DNA of 15,184 nt from JAAEQG01 sp023133475 (GTDB taxonomy: Bacteria > Planctomycetota > Phycisphaerae > UBA1845). The position numbers and the translations under genes are program-made. Shown piece by piece: positions 1-8,180 of the stretch (positions within the stretch are counted from its first letter, which is position 1; each line of letters begins with the position of its first letter). The notes under the pieces were generated by a model, which did no database searches, had not been told where the DNA came from, and saw only the letters and a program-made list of their open reading frames with translations. The stretch covers positions 1 to 15,184 of the forward strand of contig DAOVLE010000119.1 of the NCBI GenBank assembly GCA_030631415.1, written 5' to 3'.

Positions 1-1104
1 CACCCGCTGGATCCATACCAGTGCCGCGATGTTGACGGTGACACTTGCGACGACTGCTCGGTTGGCACTGACGACTTCGGCCCACTGTCCGATCAGTTGC
101 CGGGCAATGACGGCGCGGACTTCGACGGCGATGGCGCCTGCGATGCCGGCGATTCGGATATCGACAACGACGGTCGTCTCAACGCGGACGACAGCGACGA
201 CTTCAACCCGAACGTCTGTGCCGACACCGATGCCGACGGTTGTGATGACTGTTCCAGCGGTACGTTCGACCCGGCCAATGACGGCACAGACACCGACGGC
301 GACGGCCTCTGCGATGCCGGTGATACCGACGACGACAACGACGGCGTGCTCGACGATGCCGACACCAATTCGCTCAACCCGGACATTTGCCAAGACACGG
401 ACGGTGACGGATGCGATGACTGCTCGGTCGGCACTGACAACTTTGGCCCGCTGCCCGACAACGACCCAGCCAATGATGGGCTCGACACCGACAGCGACGG
501 CCTCTGCGACGCCGGCGATACCGATGACGACAATGATGGCGTGTTAGACGGCGACGACACCGATCCACTGGACCCGTATGTCTGCCAGGACACCGACACT
601 GACGGATGTGACGACTGCTCGCAAACCGGCGGCCCACCCGACCCAGCCAACGACGGGACAGACACCGATAGCAACGGAATCTGCGACGCCGGCGATCCGG
701 ACGACGATGGCGATGGCGTGCCTGACGGTGACGATTCGCACCCGCTGGATCCATACCAGTGCCGCGATGTTGACGGTGACACTTGCGACGACTGCTCCAG
801 CGGCACTGACGATCCGTCCAACGACGGCACCGACACCGATGGCGACGGCCTCTGCGATGCCGGTGATACCGACGACGATAACGATGGCGTGCTCGACGGT
901 GACGACACCGATCCGCTGGACCCGTATGTCTGCCAGGATACCGACACTGACGGATGTGACGACTGTTCGCAAACCGGCGGCCCACCCGACCCAGCCAACG
1001 ACGGGACGGACACCGACAGCGACGGCCTCTGCGATGACGGAGACAACTGCCCGAATCATTCCAACCCCGACCAGGCTGACTGCGACAGCGACGGGGTGGG
1101 TGAT
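1..1104 (+). repeat. Coding tandem repeats of the TSP3 region
   Basis: At the protein level there are six units. At the DNA level some are almost identical: bases 1-59 and 739-797 match at every position (spacing 738 bp), and bases 556-675 closely match 904-1023 (spacing 348 bp). Other units are more diverged, so the array looks shaped by unequal recombination or gene conversion. Confidence 0.85.
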
Positions 1105-2742
1105 GTATGTGCCATCGCAACCGGTTTCAGAGAGGACTGCAACTCCAACGGCATCCCCGACGACTGCGACATCTCCGCCGGCACCTGTGAGGATTACAAC
1201 TCCAACGGCATCCCCGACGAGTGCGAACCGGCTTTTGGCCACATACTGCTCAGAACCGGCGCTGAGCCGGAGGCGCTCTGTGTCGATACCGACGACACCT
1301 TCACCGTGACCCTCGATGTATCCAACCTGGCTCAGCCGATCAACGGTGTGCAGGCGTTGATCCAGTATGACCCCGTGTATCTGGTGCTGGACAGCATCGC
1401 CCCGGAGCCCGGCTGGCAGTTGATCGCACCCGACGGTGCCGACCCCGACCCGGACGGCGACGGCAATCTTGTCTGCACTCTGTCTCTACCGAGCGGAGAG
1501 ATGTCCACCAACGGCACGGTTGCCACGCTGATGTTCGACCCAATAGCCCAGGGTGTCACGAATGTGACGTTCCAGGGCGACAACGACCCGTTATTCACTG
1601 AACTGGATCGTGCCGCCGATGCTACCACGATTTTACCGGACAAGTTTGACTCCGGCACGATCAGCATCGACGATACGGTAGCCACCGCAGCCAGCAACAG
1701 CCCGGTCTGCGAAGGCGACACCATCGAGTTGTACGGCGGCTCAAGCGGCGGGGCTCAGGCCCCGTACACCTACTTGTGGGCCGGCCCCGACAGCTTCAGT
1801 TCCACCGACCAGAACCCGACGATCAGTGACGCCACATTGTCTATGACGGGGACCTACTATCTGACGGTGACCAACACCGACGGGTGTGAGTTCACCACCC
1901 AGGCTGATGTCACCGTCGAGTTGTGCATGGTAGTCAATGTGGAGATTGAAGGCCTGATCGGCGATAGTGGCAGTTATGGACCTCCATCGGGTGACGGTAG
2001 CGAGATTGATCGTGAGGTGACCTTCGTGTTCACCGATTGCGATGGTGCTGCCGAGACATTCGTGGTCCCGGTGACCTTCACGGCTGACACGGGCAACAAC
2101 AAGGGTGTCGGAAGCATGAGGTTGACAGGTTTGGATGCCGGCTTCGAGTGGCTCGGTGTCCAGGAAGGCCACACGCTGCGCACGCTGGTGGCGGTGGACT
2201 TTGTGAGCATGTTGGCAGATAGCGTCACGGTATTACTAAGGTCGGGCGACTTCCACACCGCCATCGTGCCGCAGAACAACTTAATTGACATCACCGACTT
2301 CTCGATATGGGCGTCCAATTGGGAGACGGTCATCGGCGCCGACCAGAGCATCGGCGCCGATGCCAGTGGTGATGGCTACCATGACAGTGATGACTTCGCG
2401 ATCATTCAGCCGAACTTCTTCAATGTCGGCGATGCGGTTGACGGTTGCAGCCGTGTAGGGCGGGTTCCCCCCGCCGCGCTCCAAGTGGGAGTGGTATCCC
2501 GAACCCCACGGGCCAGCATCGCGGTTTCCGAGTTGAGCCTGACGGTGGCCCATGCCGAGCGAGCGGACCTTGACGGCAACGGTGTTATTGACGCACGGGA
2601 CATCCGCGCATTCGCCCGCCGGCACAATCTGCCATTGCAACCGGCGTTTGATGCCAAGCTGCTGGAGCTTGAGGCGGAGTTGATCGAGCTTGAACCGGCG
2701 GTCGATTCGGAGCTTGAGTTCGCCCCACGCCGCGTACGGTAG
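1..2742 (+). CDS. Secreted Ca-binding protein with TSP3 repeats, cohesin-like, Ig-like and dockerin-like domains (5' partial)
   Basis: The reading frame is open from base 1, so the start and any signal peptide lie outside the window; 913 residues are visible. Codons 1 to about 365 hold six aspartate-rich units of 57-72 residues built on DTDGDGLCDAGD-type loops and a CDDCS motif, typical of calcium-binding thrombospondin type 3 repeats. Next come two 'NSNGIPDxC' motifs (about codons 381-408). Codons about 414-560 look like a cohesin-type beta sandwich (VSNLAQPINGVQALIQYDP). Codons about 563-641 look like an Ig/PKD-type domain (CEGDTIEL ... GTYYLTVTN). Codons about 760-815 are dockerin-like (LIDITDFSIWASNW, then DASGDGYHDSDDF). 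A third EF-type loop (DLDGNGVIDARDI) sits near the end, followed by a Glu/Leu-rich stretch and a short Arg-rich tail. Between the EF loops a REP-like palindrome is translated as VGRVPPA. No PEP-CTERM or other sorting tail is visible. Probable role: extracellular or surface adhesion/assembly (inference). The exact partner is unknown. Confidence 0.85.
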   Translation, partial: HPLDPYQCRDVDGDTCDDCSVGTDDFGPLSDQLPGNDGADFDGDGACDAGDSDIDNDGRLNADDSDDFNPNVCADTDADGCDDCSSGTFDPANDGTDTDGDGLCDAGDTDDDNDGVLDDADTNSLNPDICQDTDGDGCDDCSVGTDNFGPLPDNDPANDGLDTDSDGLCDAGDTDDDNDGVLDGDDTDPLDPYVCQDTDTDGCDDCSQTGGPPDPANDGTDTDSNGICDAGDPDDDGDGVPDGDDSHPLDPYQCRDVDGDTCDDCSSGTDDPSNDGTDTDGDGLCDAGDTDDDNDGVLDGDDTDPLDPYVCQDTDTDGCDDCSQTGGPPDPANDGTDTDSDGLCDDGDNCPNHSNPDQADCDSDGVGDVCAIATGFREDCNSNGIPDDCDISAGTCEDYNSNGIPDECEPAFGHILLRTGAEPEALCVDTDDTFTVTLDVSNLAQPINGVQALIQYDPVYLVLDSIAPEPGWQLIAPDGADPDPDGDGNLVCTLSLPSGEMSTNGTVATLMFDPIAQGVTNVTFQGDNDPLFTELDRAADATTILPDKFDSGTISIDDTVATAASNSPVCEGDTIELYGGSSGGAQAPYTYLWAGPDSFSSTDQNPTISDATLSMTGTYYLTVTNTDGCEFTTQADVTVELCMVVNVEIEGLIGDSGSYGPPSGDGSEIDREVTFVFTDCDGAAETFVVPVTFTADTGNNKGVGSMRLTGLDAGFEWLGVQEGHTLRTLVAVDFVSMLADSVTVLLRSGDFHTAIVPQNNLIDITDFSIWASNWETVIGADQSIGADASGDGYHDSDDFAIIQPNFFNVGDAVDGCSRVGRVPPAALQVGVVSRTPRASIAVSELSLTVAHAERADLDGNGVIDARDIRAFARRHNLPLQPAFDAKLLELEAELIELEPAVDSELEFAPRRVR
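2455..2475 (+). repeat. REP-like half element A inside a coding region
   Basis: GTAG is followed by the near-palindrome GGCGGGT-TCC-CCCCGCC. It is the left arm of element A and lies in frame in the large secreted-protein gene. It spans 21 bp, seven codons, read as VGRVPPA. Confidence 0.85.
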
Positions 2743-2760
2743 ACAGCATGGATGAACCGG

Positions 2761-2905
2761 GTAGGGTGGGGGACGGGCATGTAGGGCGGGTTCCACCCGC
2801 CTTCTGTAGCGTTGCGTGTCACTTGGCGGCGGCGGGTGAAACCCGCCCTACACTTGCGGCGGGTAGAACCCCCCCTACGCTTGCGGCGGGTGGAACCCGC
2901 CCTAC
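2761..2905. repeat. REP-like element A, full copy plus tandem right arms
   Basis: A complete 71-bp element A occupies 2781-2851: arm, 29-bp middle, inverted arm. It is followed by two 27-bp direct repeats (2852-2878 and 2879-2905), each 'CTTGC' plus a right arm ending CCCTAC. A degenerate left-arm start (GTAGGGTGGG) lies at 2761-2770. The stretch 2743-2947 between the two + strand genes holds little else; open frames across it are repeat translations (VGRVPPA, GTRPTL), not genes. Confidence 0.85.
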
Positions 2906-2947
2906 GTCTGAGGGTCGAGGCGGCCCGCATAGCGAACCCGGTGTGGC

Positions 2948-4018
2948 TTGGCTGAAGATCGGAAACAACCTGTTGCCCCAAAGCCATCTCGGCTGAGATG
3001 TTTTCTCTTCCCGTCGTGGGAACAGCGCAAACGGGCGCTGCTCATCGAGGCTTGGGTTTTCATCATCGCCGCTTACGTCTTGTTCATTTTTGCCTATCTT
3101 TGGCCGACGGATTTTCGTAATGTGTCGCCTACTTATGTCGGCGCGGCTTGGGCTGCTGTCATGGTGCGAACGTTCGTCTTTCATTTCGGGCTCGTGTTGC
3201 TCCCCGTCACAGCGGTTACGCTCTGGGGCCGGAACTGGAGGCTATTCCTGGCCACGCTCCCACTGCTGGGCGTTACGCTCGCTCCGACATTGTGGGAGTT
3301 CCGCCCCAGGCCCACCCCAGTGGTCGAGGGCGAAAGCGTTACGGTGATGAGCGTGAACCTGCTCATGGCCAACAAGAGCACCACCTCGATCATCGATGAG
3401 ATACAGGCTGTTGATCCGGATGTGTTGTTGATTCAGGAATATGCCTGGCACTGGCACAAAGCGTTGCAGGCGGCGTTGAGTTCTGAATACCCCTACATCG
3501 AATATGTTACTCAGGAGGATTCCTTCGGGGCAGCCATCTACGCGCGCCGACCATTCGAGGGTAAGGTGGAACCGTACATTCCACTCGGGTCGGCGGTTCA
3601 ACCGCAAATGCGCGCGGTGATCCGGATTGCCGATCGTCCGGTGGCGTTTTACAACATTCACTTGCTCCCTCCGTGGGGGCTCGAATCCACCATCGAGCAC
3701 CGCGCCCAGACTGCCGATTTGCTCGATGCGTTGGCAGAAGAGCCGCTACCGGTCGTGTTGGGTGGTGATTTCAACTTCACCGAAAACAGTCCGCACGCAT
3801 CGGCACTGGCTCGTCTGGGCCTGACCGACGCTCACGCATTGGGCGGATGGGGCCGAGGCACCACTTGGCCGGTTAACTCCTTCTTCCGATGGATACCGAG
3901 CATCCGTCTGGATCATGTCTACCTCAGCAACAGCCTGACTTGCATCGAGTGTCAAACCGGCGTGGGTTACGGTTCCGACCACCGGCCGGTAATGGCACGG
4001 ATCGGCTTTGTGCCATGA
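2948..4018 (+). CDS. Membrane-anchored endonuclease/exonuclease/phosphatase family protein
   Basis: This 356-residue protein belongs to the EEP (DNase I-like) superfamily of Mg-dependent phosphoesterases. Residues 31-52 and about 62-115 are hydrophobic and look like three membrane segments, a layout shared with other bacterial membrane-tethered EEP proteins. The catalytic domain runs from about 130 to 353: N137 in SVNLLM, E164 in LLIQE, H238 in YNIHLL, D274 and N276 in GGDFNF, D322-H323 in RLDHVYL, and the terminal S343-D344-H345. All usual active-site blocks are present, so it should be active; its substrate (nucleic acid, phospholipid or sugar phosphate) cannot be read from sequence. The start is a TTG at 2948, the first possible start after an in-frame stop at 2930; no clear ribosome-binding site precedes it, so the N terminus is uncertain. 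The stop lies 5 bp before a REP-like element. Confidence 0.85.
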   Translation: MAEDRKQPVAPKPSRLRCFLFPSWEQRKRALLIEAWVFIIAAYVLFIFAYLWPTDFRNVSPTYVGAAWAAVMVRTFVFHFGLVLLPVTAVTLWGRNWRLFLATLPLLGVTLAPTLWEFRPRPTPVVEGESVTVMSVNLLMANKSTTSIIDEIQAVDPDVLLIQEYAWHWHKALQAALSSEYPYIEYVTQEDSFGAAIYARRPFEGKVEPYIPLGSAVQPQMRAVIRIADRPVAFYNIHLLPPWGLESTIEHRAQTADLLDALAEEPLPVVLGGDFNFTENSPHASALARLGLTDAHALGGWGRGTTWPVNSFFRWIPSIRLDHVYLSNSLTCIECQTGVGYGSDHRPVMARIGFVP

Positions 4019-4023
4019 GGGAT

Positions 4024-4094
4024 GTAGGGTGGGTTCCACCCGCCGTTTGTGACGTTGCGTGTCACTTGGCGACGGCGGGTGGAACCCATCCTAC
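4024..4094. repeat. REP-like element A, full copy, between convergent genes
   Basis: A 71-bp inverted repeat lies between the + strand EEP gene (stop 4018) and the - strand PEP-CTERM gene (stop 4114). Its outer arm has C to T at position 7 matched by G to A on the other arm (GTAGGGTGGG against CCCATCCTAC), preserving pairing with one G-T wobble. It could act as a bidirectional transcription terminator (inference), although no T-run follows. Confidence 0.85.
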
Positions 4095-4113
4095 ATTAAC
4101 ATTGGCTGTGCGG

Positions 4114-4782
4114 TCAACCCTTCGCACGGCGGGCAAGGAACCCCGTCCCACCGAGCATCAGGAGAACCAGCGTCCCCGGCTCAGGAATGTAGCCGCCGAC
4201 CATGTCGGAGTCTTCGCCGTCGGGGCCGACCGCTTGGAATCTACCAATCACAAAATGATCGGTTAAGCCCGTGTAGAAGTCGGAAAACGTGGTGGCGAGC
4301 TGATCGGCGGTCAAGCCCGTGTCACCCAGGGCCAATAACACGGTTTGCGACTCACCTGCTGTCGGGGCACCGTTCGGATTGCCCCCCTGGAAGTTGCCGT
4401 CGCTGGTGAGCATAAGATCATATCCACCGGGCGCATCCATCCATCCCGGCAATACACATTCGTCGAACGTCAGTTCGTCGAAATATGAAGACGCACCACC
4501 CGGGGCAAAGGAAACCGACAACGACAATGAGTCCGGAAGCTCAAAGCCGACGGCTGTCAGCGAGGATCCGATATCTTCCGGCGTCGTGTTTTGCATCCTA
4601 ACGCTGAGAAAATCGTCCGCACCGACTTCGCTGAACTCGAAAACGAGCGTAGCCGTTGCCCCGGTATTCTCGGTCGAACCGGATCCCGGGTCGATGAACA
4701 AGGTGACAGTGTCTCCCCAAGCCGGCACGGCGGACAAAACCCACACAATCACACCACATAGAATTAGCGCGCAGCACTTCAT
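4114..4782 (-). CDS. PEP-CTERM sorting domain protein
   Basis: This 222-residue exported protein of unknown function opens with a signal peptide (MKCCALILCGVIVWVLSAVPAWG, cleavage probably near residue 23). The C terminus carries a PEP-CTERM tripartite signal: IPEPG, a hydrophobic helix (TLVLLMLGGTGFL) and the basic tail ARRAKG. In the known family this tail is recognised by exosortase for sorting to the cell envelope. The middle is a low-cysteine beta-rich stretch with no recognised catalytic motif. An upstream ATG at 4809 is in frame, but the start at 4782 is preferred because it begins the signal peptide and has GGGAG (4791-4795) eight bases upstream. It is a single-gene unit with its own promoter at 4894-4921. 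No exosortase gene is in the window. Confidence 0.85.
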   Translation of the reverse strand: MKCCALILCGVIVWVLSAVPAWGDTVTLFIDPGSGSTENTGATATLVFEFSEVGADDFLSVRMQNTTPEDIGSSLTAVGFELPDSLSLSVSFAPGGASSYFDELTFDECVLPGWMDAPGGYDLMLTSDGNFQGGNPNGAPTAGESQTVLLALGDTGLTADQLATTFSDFYTGLTDHFVIGRFQAVGPDGEDSDMVGGYIPEPGTLVLLMLGGTGFLARRAKG

Positions 4783-4893
4783 TTCCCTCTCTCCCGTTAT
4801 CTTTCCCAACCTGGCCGCATCGCATTGCGCTATTGCGACCGAACCCTCTCTCCCCGAAGCCGGAGTTGAATGGTTTCGGAGATGCTATTCTCT

Positions 4894-4921
4894 AGTATAG
4901 CCGGTTTTTCGGTAAAGTCAA
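4894..4921 (-). promoter_or_regulatory. Sigma70-type promoter of the PEP-CTERM gene
   Basis: On the - strand TTGACT (4916-4921) and TATACT (4894-4899) are separated by 16 bases. The predicted transcript starts near 4887, giving a leader of about 105 bases. The family D hairpin begins two bases upstream of the -35 box. Confidence 0.65.
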
Positions 4922-4923
4922 GC

Positions 4924-4951
4924 GTTTAGCGGCTCCCCAACGGGGAGCGTG
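4924..4951. repeat. Family D hairpin (GTTTAGCGG type)
   Basis: GTTTAGCG is followed by a perfect stem GCTCCCC-AAC-GGGGAGC. A related sequence with a less regular stem is at 8051-8086. It lies directly upstream of the PEP-CTERM promoter. Confidence 0.7.
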
Positions 4952-4981
4952 AAAAATGGGGAAAACGGCGTAATCACAGTT

Positions 4982-5052
4982 GTAGGGCGGGTTCCACCCG
5001 CCTTCTGTAGCGTCGCGTGTCACTTGGCGACGGCGGGTGGAACCCGCCCTAC
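4982..5052. repeat. REP-like element A, full copy
   Basis: A 71-bp element with perfectly matched arms. Its 29-bp middle contains GTAG followed by CGTCGC, ten bases, then GCGACG, so the middle forms a third hairpin with its own GTAG foot. It ends 4 bp from the stop codon of the P-loop gene (5057-5059). Confidence 0.9.
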
Positions 5053-5056
5053 ACCG

Positions 5057-5701
5057 CTACAACATCCGCATGATGAGCAGAGACCGCAGACGATGCAGCA
5101 TCTGTGCCGGCAACGGTCCGGAGAGTAAATCGGCTGACCAGGTAAACTGCGGGCAGAGCATGGGGAACCGCTGTTTTAGCTGTTCGGCGGCCTCATCGGT
5201 TGGGCTGTGGTGTTGGGGGGCGTTGATCATCAGATCGGTCACCTGCGACAGAATTGCCGCGGTGGTGGGTTTCATCTCGCGTGGCGGGTGACGGACGACC
5301 AGCACCACCGCCATCGGCCTCAGCATGGCAGCGGCGGCGGCACTCTCAACGACAATGGGCATGTTCGGCGGATAGCAGGCCAGTGCCGCCGTCAGCCCCG
5401 CCCCCAGCCCGTCGCGGCGGTATATCAGTCTCATGGCCTGTGCCGCCCCGGCAGCCAGGTACATGCTCGTGTCTGCTGCGGGGCGGTGTCGAGGGGTGGA
5501 GTCTTCCAGGTAAAAGTTCTCACCACCGGTCACGGCGGTGTGGGCCGCCGGTGCAGCCCAATCGCGAGACGGAGAAACTTTCAAACATCCCAGGCCGTTG
5601 ATCTCTTTAACCAAAAGGCTGATAAACAGGGTTTTCCCGCAACCGGAGTGTGGGCCGACCACCGAGAGAATGCTGCGCTTAGGTCCCTGTAGGCTATTCA
5701 T
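5057..5701 (-). CDS. MobB-like P-loop NTPase
   Basis: The 214-residue protein begins with a beta strand and a Walker A loop, ILSVVGPHSGCGKT (GKT at residues 22-24), the layout of MobB-type and related small P-loop GTPases. A further MobB-like hint is VVESAAAAAMLRPMAVVLVV (about residues 122-141), in the place of the 'VEG ... P' segment. MobB proteins assist molybdopterin-guanine dinucleotide formation; this role is inferred from the fold and from fdhD next door. The chosen ATG at 5701 overlaps the fdhD stop by 8 bp (GATGAATAG), indicating translational coupling; an upstream ATG at 5716 would lie deeper inside fdhD. The sequence is divergent, so another P-loop maturation factor is possible. 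Confidence 0.6.
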   Translation of the reverse strand: MNSLQGPKRSILSVVGPHSGCGKTLFISLLVKEINGLGCLKVSPSRDWAAPAAHTAVTGGENFYLEDSTPRHRPAADTSMYLAAGAAQAMRLIYRRDGLGAGLTAALACYPPNMPIVVESAAAAAMLRPMAVVLVVRHPPREMKPTTAAILSQVTDLMINAPQHHSPTDEAAEQLKQRFPMLCPQFTWSADLLSGPLPAQMLHRLRSLLIMRML

Positions 5702-6524
5702 CGCCGGGCACCACACGCTGATATCCGGTATACACGTTGAGGCGCCCTCCGCGGAGAAAGCCTACCAGAGTCAGGCCGAAGCGGCGGGCCCACTGTACCC
5801 CCATGGCGGTTGGGGCTGACGAGGAAGCCAGAATCGGCACACCATGGGCGATGGCTTTGCCTACAATCTCAGCCGACAACCGCCCGGTGGTCAGGGCGAT
5901 CTTATCGGACATCTCCATGTCACAAGACAAAGCCATCCCCGCCACCTTGTCAAAAGCGTTGTGACGGCCTACATCCTCGGCAAAAAGCCGCAGCCGGTCG
6001 TCCTGGGCGATGGCACAGGCGTGCACCCCGGCGGTCATGCGGTGCAACACCCCCTCGCGGACAAACTGTTGGCCCAAGGTGATCAACTGCACTGCCTGAG
6101 CGGTGAGGGGGCTGTCCAGGGGGCGACACTCAGACAGGCGCGAGAGGTTGCGCCCGGTCCCTCCGCCACCACACCCGGTCCCAAAGGTCCACCGTTGGTG
6201 AATGCTCTCGGCGGCGTCTTCGTCGAAGGCCCCCGTGCAGCGAACTTGCCCGGTCTGGGCGTCGAAATGAACCTCCGGGAGCTTGCGGCGATCCTGCAAC
6301 AACCCTTCCGAAACCAAAAACCCCAACGCCAGGGCTTCTATGTCCCGCGGCAATGCCAACATAGCCAGCAACGGAACATCGTTAAGCACTAACTCGATAC
6401 GCTGTTCGCGCACAACCGGATCGTTCAGAACGCTCTGCTCACCGGATCGGTAGTGCCGACGAATCGGCCATTCGATGGTTTGTGCACGGGCTTGGGCCTC
6501 TTTGTCCGCAGAGGTGGTGTCCAT
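5694..6524 (-). CDS. fdhD: Formate dehydrogenase accessory sulfurtransferase FdhD
   Basis: The 276-residue protein has the length and blocks of the FdhD/NarQ family: ALGFLVSEGLL (residues 66-76), TAGVHACAIA (164-173), the signature EDVGRHNAFDKVAG (183-196), LTTGRLSAEIVGKA (211-224) and ILASSSAPTAMGV (231-243). FdhD passes sulfur from a cysteine desulfurase to the bis-MGD cofactor of formate dehydrogenase. The loop that in E. coli has a CxxC pair reads FGTGCGGGG here, keeping only the first cysteine (Cys118). The start at 6524 has GGAG eight bases upstream. It overlaps the MobB-like gene by 8 bp and lies 90 bp behind the radical SAM gene, with element A in the gap. No formate dehydrogenase structural gene is in view. 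Confidence 0.92.
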   Translation of the reverse strand: MDTTSADKEAQARAQTIEWPIRRHYRSGEQSVLNDPVVREQRIELVLNDVPLLAMLALPRDIEALALGFLVSEGLLQDRRKLPEVHFDAQTGQVRCTGAFDEDAAESIHQRWTFGTGCGGGGTGRNLSRLSECRPLDSPLTAQAVQLITLGQQFVREGVLHRMTAGVHACAIAQDDRLRLFAEDVGRHNAFDKVAGMALSCDMEMSDKIALTTGRLSAEIVGKAIAHGVPILASSSAPTAMGVQWARRFGLTLVGFLRGGRLNVYTGYQRVVPGDE

Positions 6525-6547
6525 TGAGTTACTCCAGGATCGTTACT

Positions 6548-6618
6548 GTAGGGCGGGTTCTACCCGCCTTCTGTAGCGTTGCGTGTCACTTGGCGACGGC
6601 GGGTGGAACCCGCCCTAC
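6548..6618. repeat. REP-like element A, full copy
   Basis: A 71-bp inverted repeat between fdhD and the radical SAM gene. Its left arm has one C to T change that pairs as a T-G wobble. The right end, read on the - strand as GTAGGG, supplies the TAG stop codon (6615-6617) of the radical SAM gene. Confidence 0.9.
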
Positions 6619-7652
6619 GACTGTGCAAATGCAAAGCTCAACTGCGTCTCCTTTGCTTGTTTGCAAGCACCGGTATCCGCCGGGCACGACGACAACGGCA
6701 TACCGCCAGCCAGACCATAGCGACTCCGGTTGATGGCGAACAACTGCTCGATACTACGCCAGTAGTGTCCCGTCCCGGTCATCCGCGCGCCGAAGCGGGT
6801 CTCGTTAAGGCGACCATCACGCATCTCGCGGATACGATCGCAGATCCGCCCGTAACGCAAGGGCAGCTCGTCCTTCAACCGCTTCAGAAAAACCTGCTCG
6901 ACGCTTCCGGGCAGCCGCAGTGCAGTGTAACAAGCAAAACGCGCACCCGCCTCGGCAGCCTGGGCAAGAATCCGTGGAACTTGCGTATCGTTCAGCCCCG
7001 GAATGATCGGAGCGATCAACACACCCACCCGCAAACCCGCCTGAGCCAATCTCCGCACAGCCTCGAAACGGCGGGCGGGTGACGGGGCACCCGGTTCTAT
7101 CTTTCGACACATCTCCACATCAGCAAAGGGAATGCTGATACAGACCGAAACGCCGGCCTGTCGCTCGATCTCCGCCAACAACTCCGCGTCGCGCACCACC
7201 AGAAAGCTCTTGGTCACCACTGCTGCCGGAGTGCGCATGTCCCGGCAAACCTCCAGGCAGCGTCGGGTGAGCCCGTAGACCGCCTCGAGCGGCTGATAGC
7301 AGTCTGTGATACCGGAAAACTCGAGGTATTGACCGCGATACCTGGGCCGGGTCAACTCGCGTCTCAGCAATTCCGGAGCGTTCACCTTCGCCACCAGCTT
7401 GCAATCGAAGTCCGTGCCCGCTCCCATTCCCAGGTACTCGTGATAGGTGCGGGCATAGCAATAGGCACAGGCGTGCAGGCATCCGCGGTAGGGGTTAACC
7501 GAGTAGGTGAAGGGGCAATCGGGGCTGTCGTTGCGGGTGATGATCGAGCGGGCGGTCTCCTCGTAGACCTCCGTCGCCATAGGCGGTGGTTCCTCGAGAT
7601 ACTCGTGATAAGCCGACTCAAAAGGATTCGGCGGATTGTATACACGCCGCAT
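6615..7652 (-). CDS. PA0069 family radical SAM protein
   Basis: The 345-residue protein carries the radical SAM 4Fe-4S motif C58-x3-C62-x2-C65 (GCLHACAYCYAR), preceded by the family block ARSIITRNDSPDCPFTYSVNPYRG. Further PA0069-family landmarks are ITDCYQPLE, TPAAVVTKS, GVLIAPIIPGLND and the late RFGARMTGTGHY. The family, distantly related to spore photoproduct lyase, has no firmly assigned substrate. The frame extends upstream to 7847, but that extension is translated AT-rich repeat (FPIPHFPFFIFNF). The ATG at 7652 is chosen because GGAGG (7660-7664) lies seven bases upstream and a good promoter ends at 7692. The stop TAG is the first TAG of element A. Confidence 0.88.
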   Translation of the reverse strand: MRRVYNPPNPFESAYHEYLEEPPPMATEVYEETARSIITRNDSPDCPFTYSVNPYRGCLHACAYCYARTYHEYLGMGAGTDFDCKLVAKVNAPELLRRELTRPRYRGQYLEFSGITDCYQPLEAVYGLTRRCLEVCRDMRTPAAVVTKSFLVVRDAELLAEIERQAGVSVCISIPFADVEMCRKIEPGAPSPARRFEAVRRLAQAGLRVGVLIAPIIPGLNDTQVPRILAQAAEAGARFACYTALRLPGSVEQVFLKRLKDELPLRYGRICDRIREMRDGRLNETRFGARMTGTGHYWRSIEQLFAINRSRYGLAGGMPLSSCPADTGACKQAKETQLSFAFAQS

Positions 7653-7659
7653 CACACAA

Positions 7660-7664
7660 CCTCC
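7660..7664 (-). promoter_or_regulatory. Ribosome-binding site that fixes the radical SAM start
   Basis: GGAGG on the - strand, seven bases before ATG 7652. It favours this start over in-frame ATGs at 7706 and 7847. Confidence 0.75.
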
Positions 7665-7691
7665 GGGACTCCTGCCACCCAACTCGCATCT

Positions 7692-7720
7692 ATCGTATTC
7701 GGTCATTGTTAGGGTGTCAA
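7692..7720 (-). promoter_or_regulatory. Sigma70-type promoter of the radical SAM gene
   Basis: On the - strand a perfect TTGACA (7715-7720) is followed after 17 bases by TACGAT (7692-7697). The expected transcript starts near 7685, about 33 bases before the ATG at 7652. The A-rich repeat begins about 20 bp upstream of the -35 box. Confidence 0.6.
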
Positions 7721-7739
7721 GCTGCCGGGAATGGGGGGG

Positions 7740-8180
<441 letters not shown>

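Noticed and set aside
93..1046. Serine-rich 317-residue frame on the - strand opposite the TSP3 region
   Set aside because: It is the antisense of GAC-rich aspartate codons, which read as Ser/Pro/Val; it has no start context, and the + strand frame has clear domains.
2748..2996. Small frame rich in GRVPPA and GTRPTL motifs
   Set aside because: These motifs are element A read as protein; the same peptides appear at every copy of the repeat.
4024..4094. Classical intrinsic terminator
   Set aside because: The hairpin is strong, but no U-run follows on either strand, so only a possible terminator role is suggested.
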